Shown: in pieces, positions 26,745 to 35,749 of the stretch
Layout: every line of letters starts with the position of its first letter
How positions within the stretch are numbered: the stretch's first letter is position 1
From: Bradyrhizobium cosmicum
GTDB taxonomy: Bacteria; Pseudomonadota; Alphaproteobacteria; Rhizobiales; Xanthobacteraceae
Reading direction: 5' to 3'
DNA: 64,000 nucleotides
Assembly (NCBI RefSeq): GCF_007290395.2
Contig: NZ_CP041656.2
Coordinates: forward strand, 1,612,001 to 1,676,000
Translations under genes and position numbers: made by a program
The notes under the pieces: generated by a model
Told to the model about the DNA's origin: nothing
The model's database searches: none
The model's input: only the letters and a program-made list of their open reading frames with translations

Positions 26745-28124
26745 TCAGGGAAAGAGATGGCGGGCGGTCATGACTGCGTCGTCGGCGGCCTGGTGAGCGA
26801 AGAAATCATTGGCGATGCGCTGTCCCGGCGCGATCTCCAGGATGCGGTAGCGCGCCAGGGCCGCGGCATCGCGTGCGGCGCCGACATCGTCCTGCCAGGC
26901 GCAGAGCGACAGTTCGAGCCGACCGTAGCCGCCGCAATTGGCGGTATAGGCGCCGGTCAGGGCTTCCACGGTGGCGGCCACCGCGCCGGCGTCGCTGGCT
27001 GCGATGTCGCGCAGGATCACGGCCACGCCGTTCGCAGTTTGGGCATTCGAGGTCATCACCATGAAGGCATCACGGGCGCTGCTCCGGCCGGCGCGACGGG
27101 CCGCGCGAACGATGCCGGCAAAGGCCGGATCCGGCCCGAGCTCCAGCGTCGTCGTTTGCTGGTCATGCAGAACCGTGGCGCGCATCGCGCCGAGGTCGCC
27201 CTTCAGCGCATGATAGGACCGCGGCAGCCACACCGTGTCGAGCGGCACCTGCGAGGACGTCAGGCTCCAGGCCTGGTCGAGCAGATAACCTTCCCAGATC
27301 GTCGGATAGGACGCTGCGAGCTGTTGCCAGGCGCGCAACAGCATCTCGGCGCGTTCGGTGCGGCCGAGATAGAGGGTACGTGCCGACATCTCCCAGCGGT
27401 TCCATTTGTGGAGCGCGACATCGCAGCCGAGGAACGACGGCAGCAGCGGGGCCTCGCGCAGCATGGCGCCGGCTTCGACGAACAGCAGCGGCTCGCGGTA
27501 CTTGTTCCACATCCGCACGATGAACTCGGCCTTCTCGAAGCAGAGGACACGGTCGCTGAACTCTGCGTCGATCGGCTCGATGTGGCAGGCAAGGGCAAGT
27601 CGCTCGAGCGAGTTTCGGAGCGAAGAGGCTGCGGTCGCGTCGCCGCCCCGCGGGTAGCAGGAGACGATTCGCGGGCGAACGGTGCAGGTATCAGCCGCGG
27701 TGAGGAACTTCGACCAACCGATGCCGCCCCACCACAGCTCATGCGGGCCGTCAGCGCCGCATGGGCCGACGGTGCCGAACTCGGTCAGCTTGGACTTGAG
27801 GAAGTCGAAGCCCGGATTCTCGCTCGTTGGAATGACGACGGCACAGCCGGGCGAGAGCGAACGGTAGAACAGCTCGGCCGCCGCGCCACTCGGCGGTTCC
27901 CTCAGGATGATGACGCCTTTTCGCCCGGTGTCTGAGACATCGTCGAACGTCGGCGCGCCGCACTGTCCGGCCAGCCAGTCCAGGCGGTCGCGCTGGGCTC
28001 GTCCAAGCCTGATGCCGCCGGATTGCAGCAGCCGATCCAGGTTTTCGTGCGTCCTGCCCGTCAATTTCGTACCCCCGGTCCCATCCCAGGACTTGAACGA
28101 TCCGGGCCGGGCGATCAGGCGCAC
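26745..28124 (-). CDS. Putative glycosyltransferase-like protein
   Basis: 459-residue protein of uncertain family. The middle (about residues 205-300) has LLFVEAGAMLREAPLLPSF, then CDVALHKWNRWEMSARTLYLGRTERAEMLLRAW in outline, which resembles nucleotide-diphospho-sugar transferases that place a DxD-like acidic motif before a short strand; here the acidic residue is a Glu (VEAG). The start is a GTG that overlaps the TAG of the HAD gene by one base, implying translational coupling. A downstream ATG is possible. The context of HAD and formyltransferase-like genes favours surface or protein glycosylation. Confidence 0.45.
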   Translation of the reverse strand: MRLIARPGSFKSWDGTGGTKLTGRTHENLDRLLQSGGIRLGRAQRDRLDWLAGQCGAPTFDDVSDTGRKGVIILREPPSGAAAELFYRSLSPGCAVVIPTSENPGFDFLKSKLTEFGTVGPCGADGPHELWWGGIGWSKFLTAADTCTVRPRIVSCYPRGGDATAASSLRNSLERLALACHIEPIDAEFSDRVLCFEKAEFIVRMWNKYREPLLFVEAGAMLREAPLLPSFLGCDVALHKWNRWEMSARTLYLGRTERAEMLLRAWQQLAASYPTIWEGYLLDQAWSLTSSQVPLDTVWLPRSYHALKGDLGAMRATVLHDQQTTTLELGPDPAFAGIVRAARRAGRSSARDAFMVMTSNAQTANGVAVILRDIAASDAGAVAATVEALTGAYTANCGGYGRLELSLCAWQDDVGAARDAAALARYRILEIAPGQRIANDFFAHQAADDAVMTARHLFP

Positions 28125-30538
28125 TATTTGGGGCTGGAGCCGAGCGGCGTGATTGCGACGGAGTAGATCGCGATATCTTCAGTCATCTTGGCGACCGGGA
28201 TCAGCAGGCAGCCGTCCTCGCTCTCGGTGCGATAATGGTCGCCATTCCTCTGAATTCCGGCATAGACCAGGCTTTCCGCCGCGATGCCGATCACGTCCTG
28301 ACGCTCGGCCGCATCGCGGACGAGTTCGGCGGTCTGGATGGTCACGCCATGCAGGAGGCCTTCGGCGGCGAATTTCGGCAGCGGCAGCGCGATCATGGTG
28401 ATGCCCATGGTGCGCGAGAGCGGAATGCGGACGCGCAGCTCGCCGAGGCCGGTGCGATGGACGCTCACCGTTTCGAGCCTGGCCTCGCCATCGCCGCGAA
28501 ACAGCCCGACCTGGACGGTGCCGGAGGGACTCTCCTCGAAGACGTCGGCTGGCAGGCGGTTGGCGCCGAACAACGTATAGAGATAGGCGTGGGACGGAGA
28601 CATCAGGGCAAAGCTGCCCGCCAGCCACATTGGTGGCGCGACCGATGCACAGGCGGCAGAGAGGCCGCGCGCCGTGACCTGACGGCGGACGAATTCGCCG
28701 TCGAGCATCGGCGCCAGCGCGTGCGTGCCGAGATTGACATCATGCTTCAATCCGCCGAGCAGAGCGAGTTCGTCCTTGTCGGGCAGCAGCAGAAGCCGGG
28801 CCAGCGTCGCCGCACACCATCGTGAAGCGACATCGGTCGCCGCATAGGGATCGAGGCCATGGTCGAGCGCAACGTCGTCGGCGCTCTCCGCAAAGGCAAG
28901 GGCGCCGGTCTGGATCTCGGCGGCCAACGCAATCTGGCTTGCAGGCCGCGGATTGATCTCGCGCAGCGCCACGCCGCCATCGTAATCCCGCACTGAACCA
29001 TCGGGTGAGCAGCAGATCTGCTCCAGCACCGCGACGTTGCGGATCAGCATGCGCTTGATATGGGGGGTGACGACGAGGTCGGAGACGAAGCCCTCCGCGC
29101 TGTCGCGCTCGGCGATGTCGTCGAAGGCGTCGTCGAGCGACATCAGGTAGGCGCCGTGCAGGCGGATTTTGATGCCTTCGAGGTCGAAGATGCGCCGCAA
29201 CGCCTTCTGCACGCTGCCGGAATAGCCGAGATCGGCGAGCACGAGGTCGGTGCAGTCGTCGAAGCCGGGGATGGCCTGGCGCAGATAGGCGAGCAGCCGG
29301 GCCCGCAGGCCTGCGGCGAGCTCCACGATTTCGTCGGGATCCATCAGGCCGGGAAGCGCCTCGGCGAGCTCTTCCCCGGAGGCGATACCGCCGGGAAAGC
29401 CGGCGAAGAACGCCGCGACCTTCGGCGGCATGAGCTTCACCACATCGCCGAAGGTCGGCGCGTCGATCCTGAAGACCTTGCTGAGGAGGTCGACCAGCGG
29501 CTGCATGGTGTCGGCCGAGGCGATCAGGCTGACGCGGCGGTTGATCTCGAGATAGGCCGCCGTGTCACTGTGCAGCTCCTGCCAGATCCGGTGCGACAGA
29601 AATCCGTCGCGCCCGAGAAAGCCGAGCGCGACCCTGCGGCCGGGCCCTGCAACGTCCTCGCAGCGCCGCGCCACGAAGGCGTCGAAGGCGGTCATGGCCG
29701 GGCCGAGGATGGTAAGACCCAAATGGAAGGCAGGAGATTTCTCGGCGCTGCGTGTGGCGACCATCCGCCGCAATGTGCGTGAGCCGTGATCGAGCCGTGA
29801 CGGCGCTCCCGCGCACAGCAGCTCGAACAGCGCGGTCTCGCGCTGAAGCCTGGAGGCGAGCTGTGCCGTTGCCTGCGGATAGTAGCGCGGGCGAATGCCA
29901 TGCCGCCGCGCGCCCCCGATATCGGCCTTCTCGTTGTCGCCGACGTGAAAGGAAGCGGCGGCATCGATGCCTTGCTCCGACAGATAGGTCGCAAACAGCG
30001 CCTCGCTCTTGCTGCTGCCATGATCGCAGGACGCATAGAGGAAGTCCCACGTCAGTCCCGGACGGCAGGCCCGCAGCAGCCGCGCCAGTCGACCGGAGTT
30101 CCAATACGTGTCGGAGATGAAGCCGACGCGATGGCCGGCGCGCTTCATGTCCAGATATTGCCTGATCATGTCGGGATTGGCGCGACACAGCTCCAGCTCG
30201 GCGGCGAATTCCGATTCGATCAGCTCGTTCAAGCCATCTCGCGAGAGACCGAACAGCTTGAACGGAAAATAGGAATAGATTTCGCCGATATGAACTTCGC
30301 TCGTACCGCGCTTCTCCTTCGCGGTCCGGCGTGCACGCGATTCGGCCTGAATGCGATGCTGAACGAAGCTCGCGGAAACATTCGGCAAAATTCGTGAAAT
30401 GCCTGAAAGCTCGCAAGTCCTTTCAAATACGCCATCGGGCGTCGTGCAGGCGCGAAGCAGAAACGTATCGAAAACATCGAATGACCAGGCAGAAACAATG
30501 TGCGCGCGGGGCTCGAGCCCCGCCGTTGCGATCTTCAT
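28124..30538 (-). CDS. Large HAD-superfamily protein with C-terminal unknown region
   Basis: 804-residue protein. The N-terminal HAD hydrolase is complete: motif I DVFDT (in SFDVFDTFLLR), motif II FISDTYW, motif III Lys in GSSKSEALF, motif IV GDNEKADIGGARRHG. It resembles the HAD modules seen in polysaccharide-biosynthesis loci (COG5610-like), with a cap between motifs I and II. The remaining 500 or so residues are not recognised. It heads a minus-strand set of three genes and is divergent from the sigma-factor/flagellin region, so a role in modifying a surface glycan or flagellin is an inference from position. Confidence 0.65.
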   Translation of the reverse strand: MKIATAGLEPRAHIVSAWSFDVFDTFLLRACTTPDGVFERTCELSGISRILPNVSASFVQHRIQAESRARRTAKEKRGTSEVHIGEIYSYFPFKLFGLSRDGLNELIESEFAAELELCRANPDMIRQYLDMKRAGHRVGFISDTYWNSGRLARLLRACRPGLTWDFLYASCDHGSSKSEALFATYLSEQGIDAAASFHVGDNEKADIGGARRHGIRPRYYPQATAQLASRLQRETALFELLCAGAPSRLDHGSRTLRRMVATRSAEKSPAFHLGLTILGPAMTAFDAFVARRCEDVAGPGRRVALGFLGRDGFLSHRIWQELHSDTAAYLEINRRVSLIASADTMQPLVDLLSKVFRIDAPTFGDVVKLMPPKVAAFFAGFPGGIASGEELAEALPGLMDPDEIVELAAGLRARLLAYLRQAIPGFDDCTDLVLADLGYSGSVQKALRRIFDLEGIKIRLHGAYLMSLDDAFDDIAERDSAEGFVSDLVVTPHIKRMLIRNVAVLEQICCSPDGSVRDYDGGVALREINPRPASQIALAAEIQTGALAFAESADDVALDHGLDPYAATDVASRWCAATLARLLLLPDKDELALLGGLKHDVNLGTHALAPMLDGEFVRRQVTARGLSAACASVAPPMWLAGSFALMSPSHAYLYTLFGANRLPADVFEESPSGTVQVGLFRGDGEARLETVSVHRTGLGELRVRIPLSRTMGITMIALPLPKFAAEGLLHGVTIQTAELVRDAAERQDVIGIAAESLVYAGIQRNGDHYRTESEDGCLLIPVAKMTEDIAIYSVAITPLGSSPK

Positions 30539-31050
30539 GCGACAATTCCCCGTCCACCCTGACGATTAACGTGCGCGCACGCGGTGTCAGGCGCGATCGA
30601 TGCGAAAAAAGTTCACGCACGATTCAAAATCGCGTTCGTCGTGACTGACAGATTCAAAAAAACAGCTAGGTTCGAAAAGGTGATTCGGAAAAAATTGCCG
30701 GGTGCAGAGATCGTCTCGCGTTCGTTCACACCCGGAAACAATCGCTTCCTCGCGTGCTACGCGCGTGTCGCGCCCGATCACCTAGTGCCGCGTAATGTCA
30801 GCGTTTTCTCACGAGTACATCTGTTCAGGATGGATGATCAGCCATGACGCGAGACGATGCGAAGATTGCAGGCTTGATGCGAAAGACCATCGCGCAGTCG
30901 GCAATTATTGCCCCACACCCGGCAAAAGTGACCGGCTAACATCTTGAAAAATAACAAAAATTATCCGCCTGGATTGTTTTGGTGTCGCGTTCAACGCCTG
31001 GAAGCCGTGTGGCATGTGCGCCGCCGGCGTTGCGGGTTGGAGGTTGCGGG
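30539..31050. promoter_or_regulatory. AT-richer divergent intergenic region before the ECF sigma gene
   Basis: 512 bases between the divergent HAD and sigma-factor genes. It is clearly richer in A/T than the rest of the window, with A-tracts near 30605, 30656, 30692 and 30945-30960. An open frame at 30584-30847 has no recognisable motif, unusual composition and no ribosome binding site, and is not called. GGAGG at 31039-31043 is the ribosome binding site for the sigma gene. Promoters for both flanking genes must lie here. Confidence 0.4.
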
Positions 31051-31749
31051 ATGAGTTACGCTGCTGATGTCTGGGCTCCCGCCGAGGCCGAGATCACGAC
31101 GGCAATGCCTGATGATGCGATCGTCCAGGTAGCGCCGTCGGTGCCGCTCGCACCGGACAGCGCGCCGGTCGCGGACGATGTCGTCTATGACGAGGACAGC
31201 GAGCTTATCGACAGGCTCGCCATCGGCGACGAAGTCGCATTCCGTATGCTGGTCGAGCGTCACATCGACCGCGCTTACGCGATTGCGCTGCGCATCGTCG
31301 GCAACGCGGCGGATGCCGAAGACGTGGTGCAGGACACCATGCTCAAGATCTGGAGCCATCGCGGCCGCTGGCAGCATGGCCGCGCGAAATTCTCGACCTG
31401 GCTCTACCGGGTCATCTCCAACCGCTGCATCGACCTGCGTCGCAAGCCGCGTAACGAAAACGTCGATACCGTGCCCGAGGTTGCCGACGGTCAGCCCGGC
31501 GCCGTCGAGATCATCGAGCGCAACGAGTTGAACGGTATGCTGGAGCTTGCGATGCAGCGCCTGCCCGAGCAGCAGCGCATCGCGGTGATCTTTTCGTACC
31601 ATGAGAACATGAGCAACGGCGAGATCGCCCAGGTGATGGACACCACGGTGGCGGCCGTCGAGTCGCTGCTCAAGCGCGGACGTCAGCAGCTTCGGCAGTT
31701 GCTGCGAAAACACGAACGCGACATCCGCACCGCGTTTACCGATTGCTAA
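31051..31749 (+). CDS. ECF-type RNA polymerase sigma factor
   Basis: Group IV sigma factor of 232 residues. After an acidic N-terminal stretch of about 45 residues, region 2 runs through ELIDRLAIGDEVAFRMLVERH to DAEDVVQDTMLKIW and STWLYRVISNRCIDLRRKP; region 4 is LPEQQRIAVIFSYHENMSNGEIAQVMDTTVAAVESLLKRGR in outline. No region 3, so ECF type. ATG 31051 has GGAGG eight bases upstream and gives the natural start; an in-frame start at 30979 lacks one. It lies 143 bases upstream of a flagellin gene and may direct that locus. No clear anti-sigma gene follows directly. Confidence 0.88.
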   Translation: MSYAADVWAPAEAEITTAMPDDAIVQVAPSVPLAPDSAPVADDVVYDEDSELIDRLAIGDEVAFRMLVERHIDRAYAIALRIVGNAADAEDVVQDTMLKIWSHRGRWQHGRAKFSTWLYRVISNRCIDLRRKPRNENVDTVPEVADGQPGAVEIIERNELNGMLELAMQRLPEQQRIAVIFSYHENMSNGEIAQVMDTTVAAVESLLKRGRQQLRQLLRKHERDIRTAFTDC

Positions 31750-31892
31750 CCATAAAATTCGCCGCGCAGAAATTTTCGCGCCTGATCTGCTTGCACTCCG
31801 TCGTTTGAGCGAACGGACGGGGCTGCGGTCCGCGTCGTCGTAAGTCGATTTCAACGATGCGGCACGCTTGCCCATCAGCACAGGAGCTTCCA

Positions 31893-32717
31893 ATGCCCGC
31901 CATCAATACCAATACGGCCGCCAACGCCGCGGTCCGCTATCTCAACATCAACTCCGCGCAGGAGAGCAGCTCGCTCTCGAAGCTGTCGAGCGGTTCGCGC
32001 ATCACCTCGGCATCCGACGACGCCGCCGGCCTTGCGATCTCCACCCGCATTTCCTCGGACGTGACCACGTTGCAGCAGGCCGCCACCAACGCTTCGCAGG
32101 CGACCGCGATCCTGCAGACCGCTGACGGCGGCGCCTCGAACATCTCCGACATTCTCGCGCGCATGAAGTCGCTGGCCTCCGAATCCGCCTCGGGCACCAC
32201 GACCGATTCGAGCCGCGCCTACATCCAGTCGGAATTCTCGCAGCTCAACTCCGAAATCGACTCGATCGCGACCGGCACCCGCTATTCCAGCCAGAGCCTG
32301 CTCGACGGTTCCAGCGTGTTCTCGTCCGGCGTGTCCGTGCTGGTGGGCTCGGACGGCTCCGACACCATCGATATCAAGCTGACCAGCCTGACGGCATCGT
32401 CTCTCGCGGTCACCTCGCTCGACGTCAGCACCCAGTCCGGCGCGACCTCGGCGCTCGACGCCCTCGATACCGCGATCGACACGGTCTCCGCCGCGCGCGC
32501 CTCGATCGGCGCCCAGGAATCGCGGTTCAATTTCTCGTCGGACTCGATCTCGACCCAGACGCAGAATCTCCAGTCGGCGAACTCGGCGATCAAGGACGTG
32601 GATATCGCGGCCGAGCAGTCCAAGCTGTCTTCGGCCGAGGTGAAGACCCAGGCTGCCGTCTCGGCGCTGGCCGCCGCCAATCAGATGCCGCAGTACCTCC
32701 TCAAACTCCTGGGCTGA
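31893..32717 (+). CDS. fliC: Flagellin (short)
   Basis: Filament subunit of 274 residues. The conserved N-terminal D0/D1 helix shows SSLSKLSSGSRITSASDDAAG and the C-terminal helix ends NQMPQYLLKLLG. The central variable part is small, so the protein is mostly D0/D1 core. Composition is very rich in Ser and Thr and poor in Lys, like the rest of this locus. AGGAG at 31882-31886 supports the ATG at 31893; the frame also opens at 31857. It is exported by the flagellar type III system, chaperoned by FliS, whose gene lies two genes downstream. Confidence 0.93.
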   Translation: MPAINTNTAANAAVRYLNINSAQESSSLSKLSSGSRITSASDDAAGLAISTRISSDVTTLQQAATNASQATAILQTADGGASNISDILARMKSLASESASGTTTDSSRAYIQSEFSQLNSEIDSIATGTRYSSQSLLDGSSVFSSGVSVLVGSDGSDTIDIKLTSLTASSLAVTSLDVSTQSGATSALDALDTAIDTVSAARASIGAQESRFNFSSDSISTQTQNLQSANSAIKDVDIAAEQSKLSSAEVKTQAAVSALAAANQMPQYLLKLLG

Positions 32718-32730
32718 TGATCAACTGACC

Positions 32731-32751
32731 GGGCCGGCATGATGCCGGCCC
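32731..32751 (+). terminator. Hairpin after the flagellin gene
   Basis: GGGCCGGC (32731-32738) pairs with GCCGGCCC (32744-32751) around a 5-base loop, 14 bases after the flagellin stop. The T run that follows is weak (CTCTCTGT). It may stop or attenuate transcription so that flagellin is made in excess over FliD. Confidence 0.45.
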
Positions 32752-32781
32752 GATCCTCTCTGTCGGGGACAACCAAGCAAA

Positions 32782-34473
32782 GTGGCCAGCGTCAGCTCCA
32801 GCACCAGCAGCACAAGCACGACTTCCTCGGGCGTGTCGGTCACGACGAGCGGCACCACCAATTCGAGCAGCATCGATTGGACGGCGCTGATCCAGTCCGC
32901 CGTCGACGCGAAGACCGCGCAGGCGGACACGATCTCGACCACGATCACGAACAATGAAGCCAAGATATCGGCCTATCAGACGCTGCAAAGCGATCTGAAG
33001 ACGCTATCTTCGGGCCTGGCGTCGCTTTCCACGGCGGTGGTCAATTCGCTGTCCACCAGCGCGTTTGCGACGCGCGCGGCGAGCATCAGTTCCACCGGCG
33101 ACGTGAGCGCGTCGTCGGCGCTGTCCATGACGCTCAAGAGCGGGGCGGCGATCGGCGACCACACGCTGACGATCAGCCAGCTGGCCACCGCGCAAAAGGT
33201 TTCCGGCGCGTCGCAATCCAGTCAGACCGACGAACTCGGATATTCCGGCACGTTTTCCATTGGCCTGGAGGGCGGCAGCACGTCCGATGTCACCATCACC
33301 AGCACGATGTCGCTTCAGGACATCGTCGATACCATCAATGCCCAGACCTCGACGACCAATGTCCAGGCCTCGATCGTGCAGGTCTCCAGCACCTCGTTCC
33401 AGATGGTGCTGACGGGCACGGAGGATGCCGCCGACATCACCTATTCGAGCACGTCAGGGGACGATATTCTCAACAAGCTCGGGGTGACCGACAGTTCGGG
33501 GAGCTTCACCGACGAGCTCCAGGCGGCGCAGGCCGCCGAATTCACGCTCGACGGCATCGCGATGACCCGCGACACCAACGACATCACGGACGTCCTGAGC
33601 GGGGTCACCTTCAGCCTGCTCCAGGTGACGCCGGACGGAGCGACACTGAGCATCAGCATCGAGACCGACACCAGCCAGATCCAGTCGACGCTGGAGACGT
33701 TCGTCACCAATTACAACGCCTTTCGCGACGAGGTGATCGCACAGCAGAAAACCGCAACCGACGGCACCGCGGATTCGAGCGCGGTGCTGTTCGGCGACGG
33801 AACGATGCGCAACATCATGGATGCTCTTCAGAATGCACTGAACTCGACTGTGGGCGGCCTGACCATGGCCGATCTCGGCCTGTCCTTCAACGAGAGCAAT
33901 GAACTCGAACTGGATACCAGCACGCTGTCGGATATCCTGAGCACGAATCTGAGCGGCGTGACCAAGCTGTTGTCGGCGCAGACGACGACGTCGTCGAGCC
34001 AGCTCAGCGTCGTCAATACCGGAACGTCGCCGCAATCTTTCACCCTTGATCTGGCGGTCGATTCCGACGGCAACCTCACGTCGGCGTCGGTCGGCGGCGA
34101 CTCGTCGCTGTTCACGGTCAGCGGCACTACGATTATCGGCGCTTCCGGCTCGATCTACGCTGGCATGGCCTTCACCTATAGCGGCTCGACCTCGCAGTCG
34201 ATCGCGGTGACGTCGACCTCGGGCATTGCAACGCAGCTCTATCGGCTCGCAAAGGACTACTCGTCGTCGAGCGGCGTGCTGCAAACGCAGATTACCAGTC
34301 TAACGACCCGCGACGATGAGCTCCAGCAGAAGGTCGACGACATCAACAGCGCAGCGTCGACGCTGCAGTCGCAGCTCGAGACGCAATACGCGAAGTACCA
34401 GGCGGCGATCGAGAGCGCCAATAGCACGCTCAACTATCTCAAGGCCCTGCTCAATTCCAGCTCGAGTAACTGA
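32782..34473 (+). CDS. fliD: Flagellar filament cap protein FliD
   Basis: Hook-associated protein 2, 563 residues. The N-terminal region SSIDWTALIQSAVDAKTAQADT and the C-terminal coiled region (from about residue 495, LTTRDDELQQKVDDINSAASTLQSQ in outline, then YAKYQAAIESANSTLNYLKALL) match FliD. It caps the growing filament and folds incoming flagellin. The start is a GTG and the N-terminus is a Ser/Thr string. The stop overlaps the fliS start (TGATG at 34471-34475). Confidence 0.88.
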   Translation: MASVSSSTSSTSTTSSGVSVTTSGTTNSSSIDWTALIQSAVDAKTAQADTISTTITNNEAKISAYQTLQSDLKTLSSGLASLSTAVVNSLSTSAFATRAASISSTGDVSASSALSMTLKSGAAIGDHTLTISQLATAQKVSGASQSSQTDELGYSGTFSIGLEGGSTSDVTITSTMSLQDIVDTINAQTSTTNVQASIVQVSSTSFQMVLTGTEDAADITYSSTSGDDILNKLGVTDSSGSFTDELQAAQAAEFTLDGIAMTRDTNDITDVLSGVTFSLLQVTPDGATLSISIETDTSQIQSTLETFVTNYNAFRDEVIAQQKTATDGTADSSAVLFGDGTMRNIMDALQNALNSTVGGLTMADLGLSFNESNELELDTSTLSDILSTNLSGVTKLLSAQTTTSSSQLSVVNTGTSPQSFTLDLAVDSDGNLTSASVGGDSSLFTVSGTTIIGASGSIYAGMAFTYSGSTSQSIAVTSTSGIATQLYRLAKDYSSSSGVLQTQITSLTTRDDELQQKVDDINSAASTLQSQLETQYAKYQAAIESANSTLNYLKALLNSSSSN

Positions 34474-34892
34474 TGATGCATAATCCGATGGCGTACATGG
34501 CCAACCAGGCCTATCGGGGAGCGGCAACGAGCGTGCCGCCGCTCAAGGCGGTCTCGATGCTGCTTGGCGGGGCGATCACCTCCCTCCAGAAGTCGCTGAA
34601 CGCCCAGGAGGGACGGCGCTTCGAGGAGGGACACGAGCACCTGATGAAGGCGACGGCGATCCTGCGCGGGCTGAGCCACAATCTCGATTTCGCCAAGGGT
34701 GGGGCGGTGGCGGAACGGATGTTCCAGACCTACAACGTCCTGATTCTGGCGAGCCTCAAGGCCTACGGCCGGCCGCATGCCCGCGAGAGCTTTCGGCGGA
34801 TCATCGCCGGGCTGACCGAGTTGCGGGAGGCGTGGGAGTCCGTTGATGCCACGTTGCGGGGCAGCAAGGCCGATTCGGCCCGGACGGGCTGA
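34473..34892 (+). CDS. fliS: Flagellin export chaperone FliS
   Basis: Small helical chaperone of 139 residues that binds the flagellin C-terminus. AYRGAATSVPPLKAVSMLLGGAITSL (outline) corresponds to the FliS Y-x-x-x-x-v-x-t-a-s-P-x-x-L-v-x-m-L-y-d-g pattern, followed by LMKATAILRGLSHNLDFAKGG. It overlaps the fliD stop. Two starts (34473, 34476) are possible. Confidence 0.8.
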   Translation: MMHNPMAYMANQAYRGAATSVPPLKAVSMLLGGAITSLQKSLNAQEGRRFEEGHEHLMKATAILRGLSHNLDFAKGGAVAERMFQTYNVLILASLKAYGRPHARESFRRIIAGLTELREAWESVDATLRGSKADSARTG

Positions 34893-35058
34893 GGCGGCCT
34901 GTTGCTTCGCAAGGCGAGGAGCGGCGTCGGGACCGGTCATTTTCGCCGATTTCCGTCGTGCCACGGGCGCTTTTTGGCGCCCGAATCCGCTGAAATCCGG
35001 TTTCCGCCTCGCCCGCAATGCTTTATGACGGCCAGATCGAGGCGGGATCGGCGGGGCG

Positions 35059-35331
35059 ATGGACGTCACCGAGTTTGAGGAATTGATCAATCGGCTGGGC
35101 GAGGATGTCTCCCTCTGGCCCGACGGTCGGCGCTTGCCCGCAGAAGAGCTGCTTGCGCAATCGCCAGCAGCGCAGGCCGTGCTGGAAGAGGCGCGCGCCT
35201 TGCGACTTGCGCTTGCCGCGCCTGCTGTGCGCGCGCCAGCGGGCCTCGCCGACCGCATCGTCGCAACGGCAATGAAGATGAAGAGCGATACGGCCGAGCC
35301 GCGCACCGAAGGCGAGACGGCAGAGAGCTGA
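35059..35331 (+). CDS. Small hypothetical protein in flagellar locus
   Basis: 90-residue, mostly helical acidic protein (MDVTEFEELINRLGEDVSLW at the start, then PDGRRLPAEELLAQSPAAQ). The pattern of a WP followed by AEELLAxSPAAQAxLEEA and a C-terminal LADRI helix is reminiscent of small proteins that often sit beside ECF sigma genes in alphaproteobacteria, so a link with the sigma factor upstream is possible but unproven. A weak GGCGGGGCG precedes the ATG. No membrane segment. Confidence 0.55.
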   Translation: MDVTEFEELINRLGEDVSLWPDGRRLPAEELLAQSPAAQAVLEEARALRLALAAPAVRAPAGLADRIVATAMKMKSDTAEPRTEGETAES

Positions 35332-35749
35332 GCGCTTTCCGAAGTCTCTTTTCACGACCCTGCGGTTGCGGCAAAAAATAGCTCGCTGGCCAAGAGAGGT
35401 CGTCATGCCCGGGCTTGACCCGGGCATCCACGTTCTCGCGGCAAGTCGTGGATGGCCGGGTCAAGCCCGGCCATGACGTTGTGGAAGCGTCAGCGCCCCA
35501 AACACTCATCTCACATGCAATTGTTTCGTCGCGATAGGAGAGCGGGCGAGGCTTCTTGGCTGCAAGCTAGCCTGACATCATCGCTCTTCTAACGCACACA
35601 CGCGGCAGATTTTGCCGTGTCGAATGACGCTTTCGCGCGCGTGAATCCGCGCCTGAATCCACGCGGCCACCCGTTTCATCAGCACACAGATTTCAAGCGC
35701 CGCCGATCGACACGCAGTCGCCGGGAGCGCAGGAAAGCCGGAGCTTCTG
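35332..35749. promoter_or_regulatory. Intergenic region before flgD
   Basis: 418 bases without a gene. It contains a 78-base palindromic repeat (35401-35478, listed separately). The part after 35490 should hold the promoter of the flgD-flgL genes; no consensus sigma-54 or sigma-28 element could be assigned with confidence. Confidence 0.4.
35401..35478. repeat. Palindromic REP-like element
   Basis: Bounded by CGTCATG (35401) and CATGACG (ending 35478). The left arm GCCCGGGCTTGACCCGGGC and the right arm GGCCGGGTCAAGCCCGGCC are each palindromic and mirror one another around a short centre. This is the form of dispersed extragenic palindromes in Bradyrhizobium-type genomes. Confidence 0.65.

Noticed and set aside
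30584..30847. 87-residue open frame in the AT-rich gap before the sigma gene
   Set aside because: No ribosome binding site, no recognisable motif and odd composition; likely chance frame in a control region.
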